DNA of 64,000 nucleotides from Diphasiastrum complanatum (lineage: Eukaryota > Streptophyta > Lycopodiopsida > Lycopodiales > Lycopodiaceae). Below, piece by piece: positions 27,131 through 39,177 of the stretch (positions are counted from its first letter, which is position 1; the number at the start of each line of letters is the position of its first letter). Below the pieces are notes generated by a model. That model saw nothing but the letters and a program-made list of their open reading frames with translations. It was not told where the DNA came from and made no database searches. The translations under genes were made by a program, and so were the position numbers. The DNA lies in assembly GCA_029204225.1 (NCBI GenBank), contig CM055099.1:41904597-41968596 (forward strand), read 5' to 3'.

Positions 27131-27839
27131 CCAGCACCCCTCTCATCCTATTTTCATCGCTAATTTACATCCATTTTGCTCCCATCATTTACCCTCATTT
27201 TTAGACTTTTTTTGTTGCAAATCCAGTGCCCATCTACATCTTCAGTTGGTGGCTATTTCTAGTCATGTTTTTTCAGCCATTACCTCTTCTATGTTGGTGA
27301 CAGTTTTCAACATTTCGACAAGCTATTTATTGGTGGCGTGGACACTTCTCTTCAGCCATCACTATCGTGCATGACTCACACACTTGGAGGTATTTTTCTA
27401 GCACTTTTTTATATTGCTTTGTTACGAGTCCTTTGCTATCGTGCATGACTCACACACTTGGAGGTTTTTTTCAGCATTTTTTTATCGCTTGTTAGGAGTA
27501 TTTTGTGTGCTCTTTTGGCTTACCTATTGTGATGACTTATGTACTCTCCTTTAGTATGTCGATTTATTCATGCATTGTGTCTCCTTTCTTATGAGTATAT
27601 GCCATTCTCCTCTTTCTTGATTGTCTATATTTGTTGAGTTGCTGATTTTTCAAATAGATTACTTTTTTACCTTAGAACTGTTTTGTTGATGGCTACCACC
27701 TCTCCATCTACCATTGAGCCTCATCATGAAGCATTACACGATCACATTTAGGATGCCATTCAGAGAGCTATTTCCGAGTTTCTTTCCGTTTAAATATTGT
27801 CATGGTTGGCTTCACCTCTCTACAATCACATATTGATTC
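27129..27839 (+). repeat. Inverted repeat arm Q, left copy
   Basis: Matches the reverse complement of 50910-51611. Here Q follows P directly; in the right copy, read in the same sense, Q comes before P. The arms were therefore rearranged, not simply inverted. Translations of 27117-27374 and 51366-51629 are almost the same but have no recognisable domain. Confidence 0.93.
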
Positions 27840-28480
27840 CTTGCAAGGCCCCCATGACACCTACCTTTGGAGCTCCTTCATTGCATACTCCTATTGGTAG
27901 TCCTTTTAGTAATCCTACTCTCTCTGCTACTCCACCTCTTCGATTTTTCCCATTTTCACATCCTCTAGGTCCTGAGCCTCACTACATATTCTAGTTCCTT
28001 TGATGGAAATCTATTAGAAAATTGGTTTGCTAAGTTGGAAACATACTTTTTGATGTATCCTTTGATTAACTTCTAATTAATCAAATAAAAAATAATAACC
28101 TTGTTCATTGACAAATGAGTAATCGGCAACATCCAGAAAATGATCCCAAGATAATGCTTGTTGATTTTGATCCTCGTAGATAGGTGCAGTTGGGACTAGC
28201 ATTGTTGAAGCTTCTCTCAATTCGTAATGTGAATTGATGTGCTCATGAATCAGAAGTTGATCTATATCAACACTTACTGATGGCCAGCCTTCATTCTCAA
28301 GGCCATATGTGCACTTTCTTGAAGCACAAAGGCACTCAAATCTATTTTCTGCCTTCTATCACAGTTTTTCGCTCCTTCTAGGACAGCCAATTACATATTT
28401 CATAATAGATACCTTGTGTCTATTTTGCCCATTTTTTGAATAGATTAAAAAGCAGAATATATATATACTTTTTTCCAAAC
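27840..28480 (+). pseudogene. Possible gag remnant of an LTR element
   Basis: After a Pro/Ser-rich stretch (27797-27994), a frameshifted continuation reads SSFDGNLLENWFAKLETYF (about 27992-28048), resembling the start of retroelement gag proteins. Many stops follow. Together with P and Q upstream this could be the 5' part of an LTR element on the plus strand. Confidence 0.35.
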
Positions 28481-28489
28481 GAAGGTGTT

Positions 28490-28700
28490 GCGCTTTCTAC
28501 CCAGCGCGTCCGTACAACTGCCATGCGTGGGAGGGGTTTGGCCCCGGTGACCCCCCGCCAAGGCCTAACGCGTGGCCGCAATGGGTACCCGCGGGCGGGC
28601 GGCGCCAGGCTGCGGGCACCCCACGGCGGCGGGCTACGGTCCCGGGCAACGCGGGTGGCACCGGGCTGGGGCGCCGGGCACCCAAGCACGCGCGCACACA
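28490..28700. other. GC-rich island of unknown origin
   Basis: About 210 bp are very GC-rich inside AT-rich surroundings. Open frames on both strands are compositional artefacts. A TATA-like CTATATATTCCC at about 28723 follows. It may be a fragment of a GC-rich LTR; no partner copy was seen. Confidence 0.5.
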
Positions 28701-28827
28701 TGAAAAGAATTGGGTGGGTTTCTCTATATATTCCCTCTCAATCCCCTTGGGAAATCGCTTATGGGATATGAAAACATGTGGTCAGGAGGGCACAGGGACC
28801 AAAGGGCCGCCATGCTCGCAAGATGCC

Positions 28828-28850
28828 CGCCCCCCCCCCCCCCCCCCCCG
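28828..28850. repeat. Poly-C tract
   Basis: A run of about 20 C with GGGGC at its end. Homopolymers of this length are prone to sequencing error. Confidence 0.85.
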
Positions 28851-28859
28851 GGGCACCTT

Positions 28860-31800
28860 TTATAATACAATGCAATCACAACTAAACTAAACTACAATCT
28901 TTGGCACCTATTTAGTGGCTGATCTACCAGCGAATTTGAGCTCCTTCCAAAGCGGTTAGCGCAGCGATCCTTCACAGGCGACTGTTTTTCAGAAGTAAAG
29001 CATTGTGGGTTCCTTCCATACATCAAACTCTCTTAACACCTGTATTTTTACCAGTGATTGGCATGGCATACAAATTTGTTTTGCAAGAATGACCTCCTAC
29101 AAGATGACTTAAGTCTGAATTTTGACAGGCAGATCTACATTCAAATCTCTTTACTGTTGGTTAGGGCTGTAAACACCTCCATGATGTTTCTATGGCAGTC
29201 CTAACTGCTGAATCTCTCATGGCAGCATTCTATGGATTAGTGCTGAGTCATTTACAATGGCGAATCATCATCGATGGATCCCTCTGCAACAATTATTATG
29301 TTACAATCATGGATTTTTGAGACATTTACAAATTCGTTCATCCGCCATGCACTCAATCCACCACCAAGTCTGTTCTGTTGTTAGTAGCCATCTCTATTAT
29401 CATTGAGCTCATTGCATTTTTCATATTCTGAACCTTCACGTAAGGCTCTTTCCTAACGCTCACCGCTGTGAGTGATTTCGGTTATAATGTTTTGGGGCAA
29501 GTGGCTTTTCGGTTTATGCAAGGAGTATGTTCATGTGCTTTTTACTAGCAATTGAGACATTACTTTAAGAATGTCCCTTAATCGTTCAACTCGTCATTCA
29601 AATGTTCATGTCAAATCTTCCAAACACTTCTTAAACACTAAGCTTTTCCAAATTTTTTCTGAACTTCTGACATAATTCATGAAACTTGTTTTCTCAATTT
29701 AGGAATATCTTAGAACAAAATCTTCTAAAAAATTTCTTCCAAATTTCATTTTTCAAGTTGAGAACCATCAATTTACAAATATTAGAACTTCTTGAAATGA
29801 GGTTACTGAATACAGGACACCTAGTGTCATAGAGTAAAAGAGCTCCCCTTTTGAAAAGGTACATACATCAAATGATCATTGCCAAGCCAATAAATATCAC
29901 ACAGAACTAACTGATTTTATCACTGAGGCTCCTCAGCAAACTCAAAATGGTTATGATATACATCGTCCATCAAAAAGGGTTTTCAATGTCTGTGAGAGGA
30001 AAAGCAGATCCAACTGATACACATATCATTCTGTTTAGAAACTAAGAAGTTATTCACATTGCCCTCTAGACGATATGCAAATCCAGTTATCCTCTATTCT
30101 ATCGTGAAGCTATTTATCCGGACTGCCTAAGCATGTATGACTTCAGAAAAGTATGTTTTGTATTGTTGATCCAAACTATTTTCACAAATCATTTGACTCA
30201 ATTGTTAGAGAATGCTTCAAGATGACCCCTAATGTGCAACCATGTTTGAGAAAGATATCATGATATAAGTTTGCACATTACTTTTCAAACACCATTGATT
30301 GAGGCTTCTTAATATTGGATTTCAACAGCATTGTAGTCACTAGTACCCACATATGTTCATCTTGACAGTCATGTCAGCTTCCCAATTCCTGTCGGCAATA
30401 GTTTGGCCGAAATTTTGAGCTGGTGAGCATTTTCTTCAGTGTAACTCCGATTTTCTATGCTTCTATAGAAAAAATGAGGTTCATATCATTTAGGTAGTAT
30501 CCATGATGCCATTACTATCCAATTAATTTTTGTATGGATGTTTTTATTGTGGACAACTGAACATCTTAACAACCAAATCTCACAAATTTGCACTGGCAAA
30601 CATGAAACTTGATTTTCTTTCGAATAACCGCATGGGAAACAGGTAACCTTTGAAGAAATAGCTAGAGACAGCCATGATAACGCCACTCAATATTAAATAA
30701 AGATGTCCTCAATCCCGGCCATAATAATACTTTGGCTGAACATTCAGTTGAACAACTTATCTGAAAATGCTAGCTGGCTATGCAAGAAGCCCTAAACATG
30801 GGTATCAACAGTTATTTTAGATACTTTAGATCACACACAAGCATGCTGTGTATGCAAAACAGAGTCATCAAGTAGTGAAGCTAATTGACCCTCTACAAGT
30901 ATATCAAGGTTTAAATCTTCCCTTCTCTTGGCACATCAATATTACTTGTGCTAGAAGACCTACAAACAATTGTCGAGTATATTTCTGAATCCAGCAAGAG
31001 ATGGGAGTGCTGCTGGAGTTGGGACCATAACAACATTAAAATAGAATTCAGCATACTGATCACTTGGAATTTAGCCTTACAAAAACACCAATCATTTCTA
31101 TACGTCCCAAAGCTTTTGCATTTTACAGGACTCTTGACAAGCTGAACGCAGTGACCACACAGGCTAAAACCACTAACCTCCCTAAGTAAGAAACACTGAA
31201 CCAACTAGCTCATTATAATGGAAACTTTGTCATCTTATTACACTCCAATAGCGCACACATGAATATTTCTGTGACAATCTTTTTCCTTCGCCATGAACTA
31301 CTTACATAGTAGAGACTGATATTTGAAAAGCAGTGGCCCTACGGTCTTCTTACTCGAAAAGCAAACAACCCAAAGAGAGAATCATTGATCATCTAATGTA
31401 AGTTGGATATGATCGAGATTAGCAGCAGCCTGCATTAGTGTGACCTCATACATGTTCTTGCAACAGCACTTAGAAGAGCAGTAGACTATGAACAACAAAC
31501 TGGAACAACATGACAGGTGAAAAAGTGTGTCTATTTTATATATTCACCACATTAATAGGACATGAGTTCAAACAGTTTCTTGTATCCTGGAACTGACAAT
31601 GAGGACTGCAAGACCACACATTCAGACATATATGAATGTAGACAATAGTAACATGGAGAAGGCTTTGATTGGTTACAATCAGATCCACATTGGGCAGTCT
31701 TGTAACCACTAGTATTCACTGTTCTTGATGTTCAAACCAAACAAAATACGAATAATTTTAAATGGAAGCTAGCTGGCATAGCATGTGAAACATGAGTACA

Positions 31801-32130
31801 GCTGTAATCCGGCCTATCCTCTAGGATAAATTCTCTTCTTTTGTGGAACTTTTTGCCAGTGATGAATTGCATCCCATTGGGATTGTTACTTGCTAACTCC
31901 TTCCCTTGTCACAGCCCTCACCACCGGCACACTAAAAATTTGTGGCCAGCAAGATAACAGTAATAACCAAAAAACTGCATTCAGCAACATAGTTGCAGCC
32001 AGCTGCACCATTAGCAATTGCAGCACAGAGTGGCAATGCCTTGAGTTTTCAGGGATCTCATCAAGTTTTACCGAACATTTCATTGCATGGATGTGAACTC
32101 CAAATTCTCTTATACACACCCAAAGATAAT
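28860..32130. other. No gene recognised; 3' flank of the Hep_59 gene
   Basis: AT-rich. The part next to 32131 must hold the 3' untranslated region of the minus-strand gene, but no clear AATAAA-type signal was identified. Small frames at 30486-30686, 30911-31204 and 31886-32119 have no domain. Confidence 0.45.
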
Positions 32131-32300
32131 TTAACGGCGCATAAGACGGCTTCGTTCACGTTTCCGAAAACGCTCCAGCATTATTTCATCAGTTGCCGCC
32201 TGCCTCCTGGTTCCAAGATCATGTGCTCCATCTCCAGAGGTCTCACTTGATCCTCGTCCGTTTGCATGCGCATCCCTATCCTTGTACAGCTCAGGGTGCT
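32131..32300 (-). CDS. C9orf78-like: Hep_59 gene exon 7 with stop
   Basis: Acceptor GTGTAG. Encodes EHPELYKDRDAHANGRGSS to FRKRERSRLMRR and stops at TAA (32131-32133). The basic C-terminus is typical of the family. Intron 6 before it is 3.1 kb and holds one non-LTR element. Confidence 0.95.
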
Positions 32301-33761
32301 CTACACAAAAATCATGCTAGTAAGTTCCTCTGATGAAACTAGATAGCATCATAACAATTAATTGGTATAGGCCTAGACAATCAGAAAATCGTTCCTGAAG
32401 TTCTGCAAAACCAAGGTAAAAATAGAAACAGTTGAAAATAGGGTGGCAAGTAAAACTATTTATACTATAAAATCAAGACATTGCCTGTACTGTGACATGC
32501 CATACATTGCTTTCAAGTAGATGTAAGATAAAATCTTGAGTTATAAGAACTTCAAAAATCATTCAACGGATGCATAACAGTTTTGGCAAATAACAGAATT
32601 GCAAGAGCACATTCATGGTCCAACAGCATCGCCCGAAATAAACAGTCACCTCATCTAGGCCAAATCAAAGTTGATATGTAATACATGGAATAAGGACACC
32701 AGTATCTCATACCAGCAATAAGATCCTATTATAATGTGCTCAAATGCATGTTCGAGGGTCTCAGCTAGAATATACAAATGAAGTTCTGATGCGTATAAAG
32801 AAATGCCCAAAGACAACATAATGGTCTAACAATACTAGAGGAATGTACAAGTAGCGCTGCGCTCTCATTGTGCTAGTTTGAGTGAGCAAGAGTGCCAGAG
32901 GAAAATGCATATAGCAGCAAGGAGATCCCAAGCTAGAGCCAGACTAAGGGACTATGGATATCCTATATAGCTTGAACAAGAATTATGGTAACTACACAAT
33001 ATTTAGTAGTAGGCAAAAATGGATATGGTGATGTAGAGAAGTCTCAAGCAAAGTGTAAAGAACATGAGTTCCAATTACGATCAACAAGAGTTGCCTCAAG
33101 TGCATCACAAGCTACTCACCAAGAAGGCCATATAATAGCAATAGGAACCAGCTCTGCAAATGTATAACATATAGCATCAAGAGAACCGCATAGAGCTATA
33201 ATGATCAAGCACATGTCTAATAGAAGTGCTCTAGCTAAAAAATTGATGTCATATTGTTGGTACATTGGTTACTTGGTATGCATTTTAACCGCTAGAAAAA
33301 TACATAACTCTCTTTAACATGTATGAGCATGCTCTATAGGACCTCATGACACTGATATTGGCTTTATATTGCATCTGCAGCATCATGAGACCCATGCAAC
33401 TCTATAGATAAACCTGAGTGGTCATCAACTGGAACTTCATTTGTACATTGAGCCTGACCCATGTAATCATCTTAGTCATCTCTTCTGTTGGCTAATGTTT
33501 GGCATAGGTGGAATTGACGGTGATAGATAAACATGAAAAGCTGCCTCCATAAATGCATGCATTGGTAGAAAATATTAAAAAATACAGTAAGAATAACTTC
33601 ATGTCGACTTGCTAGTGATTAGTCGAGTGGTCTCTCTCACTAAACTAGGACATTCAAGCAAAGAAGGAGCTCAAGGATGCTAGGAATTCTAGCCTTTGCC
33701 TATACTAACATAGTTCCAACTATTATTGGACTCGAGTCCCACCAAGTATTTTGAGTATTGC

Positions 33762-33823
<62 letters not shown>

Positions 33824-34817
33824 ATGGCAGCAGCGCGCCTTCTCCTCTCTCTTTCTCGCGATGGTGCCCTGCTGCTGCTCGCTGCTGCCGTTGCCTGATC
33901 GCCGCTGCTGCCTGATCGCTGCTGCTGCTCGCTGCTCTGCTGCTGCTGCTGCTGCTGCCGCCTGATCGCTGCTGCCATCCCCTTTGTCTACACCTCTTTG
34001 AAACGATTTTTTTGTCCTGTTTCCCTCGCTTCATTGAGTCTCTTCAAGAGACCAATGTGTCCTTGCTTGCCTTAATCGAGCAACAAGCATTCCAAATCTC
34101 CACACTGGAGAATACGGTTTTGGCCCTCCAGGGCAAAGTTGGCATTCTTGAGGTTGATGTTACCTACCTCAAGAATGAATTGGAATCACATGAGCAGAAG
34201 TCGGCAAAGCAGCTTCAAGAGCGGGTTCACTCCTTGGAGCAACAATTTCAGCAATCGAAGAGTTCTTAGGGGAGCTTCTGTTGCGGGTAAGGACCTCGTG
34301 GCTGAGGCATAAGCTTTCATTCATTCCACCTTTGGTCCCAAAGAGGATGTCATATCTGCTGCTTGGCTGGGTAAGCTCCAAACCACTACAGTGTTTCTGC
34401 GTTTCAAGGATGCTTTGCTTCGTCAAAAGGTTCTACATAAAAGAGGTTGCCTGAAGGGATCTACTATTTTTATGGATGAAGACTTGACGCCCATTCAATG
34501 GACTAAGAGAAAGAAAATTATCGCAGATGCTAAGGCCAACGGTTTACGGGCTCTCTTTCGAGACGGATGCCCGGTCTTGGTTAAAATTGCAGAACTTAAA
34601 ATCTCAGATTCTTCTCCCTCTCCTACGTGAGAGTCGTTTGAGCTACAGCCATTTATTTCCTCTCCTGCGTGAGAGATGAGCTTTTTTACATAGCGAATTA
34701 CGTTTTAATTTAGTTTTCTGTTGATGGCATTGTTCCGTCCGAGTTTCATTTCTTATGATGTACTCCTTTCATCTTATACGCCTTTTGGCATGGAAAAGAC
34801 GTCAATAAAGCTTTCTT

Positions 34818-34901
<84 letters not shown>

Positions 34902-37900
34902 TAAAGAAAACAAAAACAAAATTATGACAGCGTTCCAAGTTCCAAAATGTGGACCCCCCTGAAACGCGTTCCGGAGCAGCTATGATATATATGTGTGTGT
35001 GTGTGTGTGTGTTAAGATCTTCAAAGCCTATACCTAGATTATCTACCATTTTCTACCTCTAATGAGAGATAGATAAAGACATCATGAGAAGGAGAAAAAA
35101 ACCAAATGCATATCTGTTGACGTCCAAAAAACGGGTTTGTGGATGATATGAACACAACTGGATATAAGCACCATGAATCACTTGGAGTTAATACAACATA
35201 GCAGCACCTTAGTGGTGCCCTACTTATCTATGTTCAACATGACCATATGCATCACCAACATGCTTTTCTTTAAGTATTTAGTTTATTATCTTATTTCAAA
35301 ACTTTACTTTCATGATGTGGTCAATTCTAAAATTATGTGTTGCATACATCATGTAACAACCCTCGCATCAACGCCCAAATAATATCTATGGGCTTCTTAA
35401 ACTCACTAAACTTTTCTATTTCTCAAGGGACTTTGAAATAATATACCTCTGCGAAGCCTTTCAGCATATTCACGACCACGTTGAAAATAATCAGCACTAT
35501 AACTTGATGGGATGCTTGATTGTGTCCTGCATTAAAACACCAGTATTCAAACCAGAATGCTTTCTTGAAATGGTATAAGACTCCAATTTAATCAGTCAAC
35601 AATAACCTTCATTATCATCACAACTTCTCTCATTGGACATACTAATGATAACTGTGTGCATCTTTCCAGCAAAACTGCGCTTGTCTCACAACAATAACCT
35701 TTATTTTGGAAAAAATAAGATCATTAAACATGCTAGACATAAAATAAAATCACTTTTATATCAAATATATACCTTCCTCTTCCAACAAAAGGGCGCTTGT
35801 CTTGGAGTTGCTTCTTTGCTGCTTCCGTTTCTTCAATATTCTTAAGCTTGTACCTGATGAGAGATAGCATTTGAAGTTCCCATGATAGATCCACATTGTA
35901 TTTCACTCTTAACTAAGAAACATATAAATTACTAGTCTTCGCCCTTTTTTATACGACAAACAGATACAAAATTCTTCACAGAAGTCAAACATCCAAAAGT
36001 CAGAAAAAGGTGAGATGCTTATTTGCTTGTCAAGAACATCCAAAACAAGCTAATTAAGTTAGCAATCTGCACAGGGTTTTTGGCACTTATAATCACAATA
36101 ACTAGAGAGGAGAAAACATTGCTCCTTATCCCATACCATAGTTGCCCAGAAACGCATTTCTCGGAAAAAAATGTTTTTAGAAACACGTTTCTGGGAGCAA
36201 AACGTTTCTAGAAACACGTTTCTGGGAGCAAAATCGCAGAGAAAAAAAAACTATGAATTTTTTTTCCCCCTCCTTGCGGCCAGAAATGCACCAGAAGGGG
36301 AAGGTTTCTAGAGCCAACGTGAGCAACTGGAAGCATGTTTTTGCGAGTGAGCAGTCGGCATCCATCTGCTCGTCGATCCGGAGGTGGTGCACACAGTTTT
36401 AGAGTTATTTGAGTTGCATGGTGAGCGAAATCAATCAACAAAGTTTTTTGGTAAGTGTGGACTTAGTTTTTCAAAAGTGATTACATTGAGATATTATAGG
36501 CAATGAAATCCAACTTTTGGTTCTAGACCACCTTTCTTCATGCCCATGGTAATTCCTACAGCGTCAGTTTCAGCCGTTACGACAAACCTAGATAGATTTG
36601 AATGCCACACTCCAAATGCATGTGTATTTTTGCCATTTTCATGAACTGACCTGTAGGCATCCAATTAAGGTGATGTTTGAACCTAGACGGCATTTCTACA
36701 TGCCTGCGGAGACTCCTGCAATGTTAGTTTCGCCCAAATTGCAAGTTTTTGCCCAAACTGCAAGTTCCAATTGCCAAGCCCTAATTCCATGTGTTTTTTG
36801 GCGTAACTGTGAAGTGTTGTGTAAGCATCCGATTGGGGCGTGGTTTAGGGCTCCCTTGCGTTTCTTCATGCCTACAAAGACTCCTACGCTAACAAAATTC
36901 GCCCATTATCACTCGTAGTGGAATCATCCAATCCCATACCCTAATCCCATGTGTTTTTTGGCCCTCGCTCTGATATGATCTATAGGCATCCGATTGTGGT
37001 GCGGCTTGGGGCTACACTATGTTTCTCCATGCTTAATTAATAGAACGACTGGGATGTATGCTCTGATAAGTAAAAAGCCATGCGATATTTTCAACTTGAT
37101 TCATTGGAATTTTAACCTGTTGTAAAATAGAAAATCTTAGGTAGGGTGATGCTTGCAACAATTGTTGCGAGCAATTCAATGCAATATATTTTCTTGTACT
37201 GAACATTTGCATATTTATTTCTTTTGCAGGTCTGACACAGGAGCTGAGTTCCATTCGCACAGCGTGGCAGAGGCAAGATTCTTGCCTTCTAAAACTCTTT
37301 GCATGTGTTTTATTTTGCAAGTATCGCACTTTGTTGCATGTGCCTAATGGATGTTTTGTGACAGGTATGGATGCACGATATTGAGTGATGGATGGACCGA
37401 AATTTGTCGGCGATTTGTCATCAATGTCTTGGTTTCTTGCCCGCTTGGCATAGTCATCTTGTGTGGCGTGGATGTCACTCGAGGTGGTGCATCCATCACA
37501 TCCAACTTCATATGGGAGGCTGTGAGAGATGCTAAGTTGTGTCAAAACAGCGTTCTAAGACCCTACGTTCTGGAACGCAAAAAAAAACTTGTAAATTTTT
37601 TTAAATCCAGTGTGAAGCCCCCATTTCCAGCACGTCGTTAGAAGAGAAGAGGACCTTGTGGAGAGAGAAGTAGGTGGCCAAATGGGTAGTGTGAGCACTC
37701 TATGCAGAGGCCTTGATGATTGCAAGGGGAACGTATATATCAGAACTTTATCGTTTACAGACATCTTGATCATTCTCATGAGGCATGTGTTTAGTGCAAT
37801 GAGAACCCCGATAGGATTCCTCCAATTATGTTATCTTGTTGCTTTTTAATGCACTAATGGATTTCAAGATCCACAATAGCGGCTATAGAAGAGCTAAAAG

Positions 37901-39093
37901 AGATTTCTCTAGGTTACGATCGTAAGGACATGGTCCTATGAGTATTGTAGGGCATTCCAGATGGACCATTTGATCTCTTGATGATTAGATCATGAAGTTG
38001 AGGATCTTCTTGGAGGAAGAACATGTGGTATGGGACACAAGCAATTCCTAAGGAAAGCTCTGATATTGATTAAAATTGGTTGATAATGGTGAAGCCCGAT
38101 ATTTTAAGGGATGCCTAGTGCCATTAATCATGATAGGATATTTTGTGGGATCTTTATGGGATTGGTCTACCATATGGATATCTAAAATCATACAATTGGA
38201 AACCATTTAAGCTCTTTCTCTATATGGAATATATTTGTGAATTTCTAGTTGCCCAATTTTATGTGATTCCTTGGGAGGTCGTAGATACTTTTGTGGACAT
38301 TGAATGATGCCATATGAAAGGCTAGTAACAACCATGAAGATCGTATGGAAAGTGAATCATAGAGATACAAAATACGAATATTCAGATTCCCTTGACCCCA
38401 TGTGGATTTCTTTTATGACTTATGGTATCTCACAAGTTATGAGTTCTATGGCCAATAAAGAATATCTTCGAATAAGTCGCACAGGCAAATGTGTTGGGAT
38501 ATTAGGAGTATTAGATTGCTTTGATGCAATACATATTGCTGACTTTTCCCGATTCTCAAAGATCTTCTTTATAGGTTCTCCTAGGTCTTATCTAGAATGA
38601 TCTTGTTAAATTTCTTACAAAAAGAGGGAAGAGAGGGTGACAAAAAAGTTATTAGAAAAAACCTTTGTGGCATAGATTCCAAAAGGAATCCGTTATATGT
38701 ACAGATGGTGGACATATCTTGAAATCTTGATTAATTGAATACTCTATCAAGATTCACTCGACTCCCTACAATCACATATGCCCCATGACGGTTCACTGGA
38801 AACTCAAGCTAACTACTTGTCATCCTCACTTCACATTGCTGCATCTGTTACCTTCCCTACCAAACTACACAAATCAAGATCCCATTTCACATTTCCTCAC
38901 AAAACCTGCTATGGCGATAAATGCAGATAGTTCCATAATATAGCTTATTATTTTACCTGCTTTGTTTCGATTATATAATATGCTTTTCAGTTAGTTCATT
39001 TAGGAGAGGTTTTATACTCCCATGATATGACACACTTAAGATGTACTTTTCAAACTTATCTACGCTATGGTACCTGACAGACAATAATACATA

Positions 39094-39177
<84 letters not shown>

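Noticed and set aside
28420-28771. Arg/Gly/Pro-rich frames in the GC island
   Set aside because: Open on both strands because of base composition; no domain.
33726-33978. Gln/Ala/Ser-repeat frames at the start of non-LTR element 1
   Set aside because: They come from CTG/CAG repeats in the element leader; no conserved protein.
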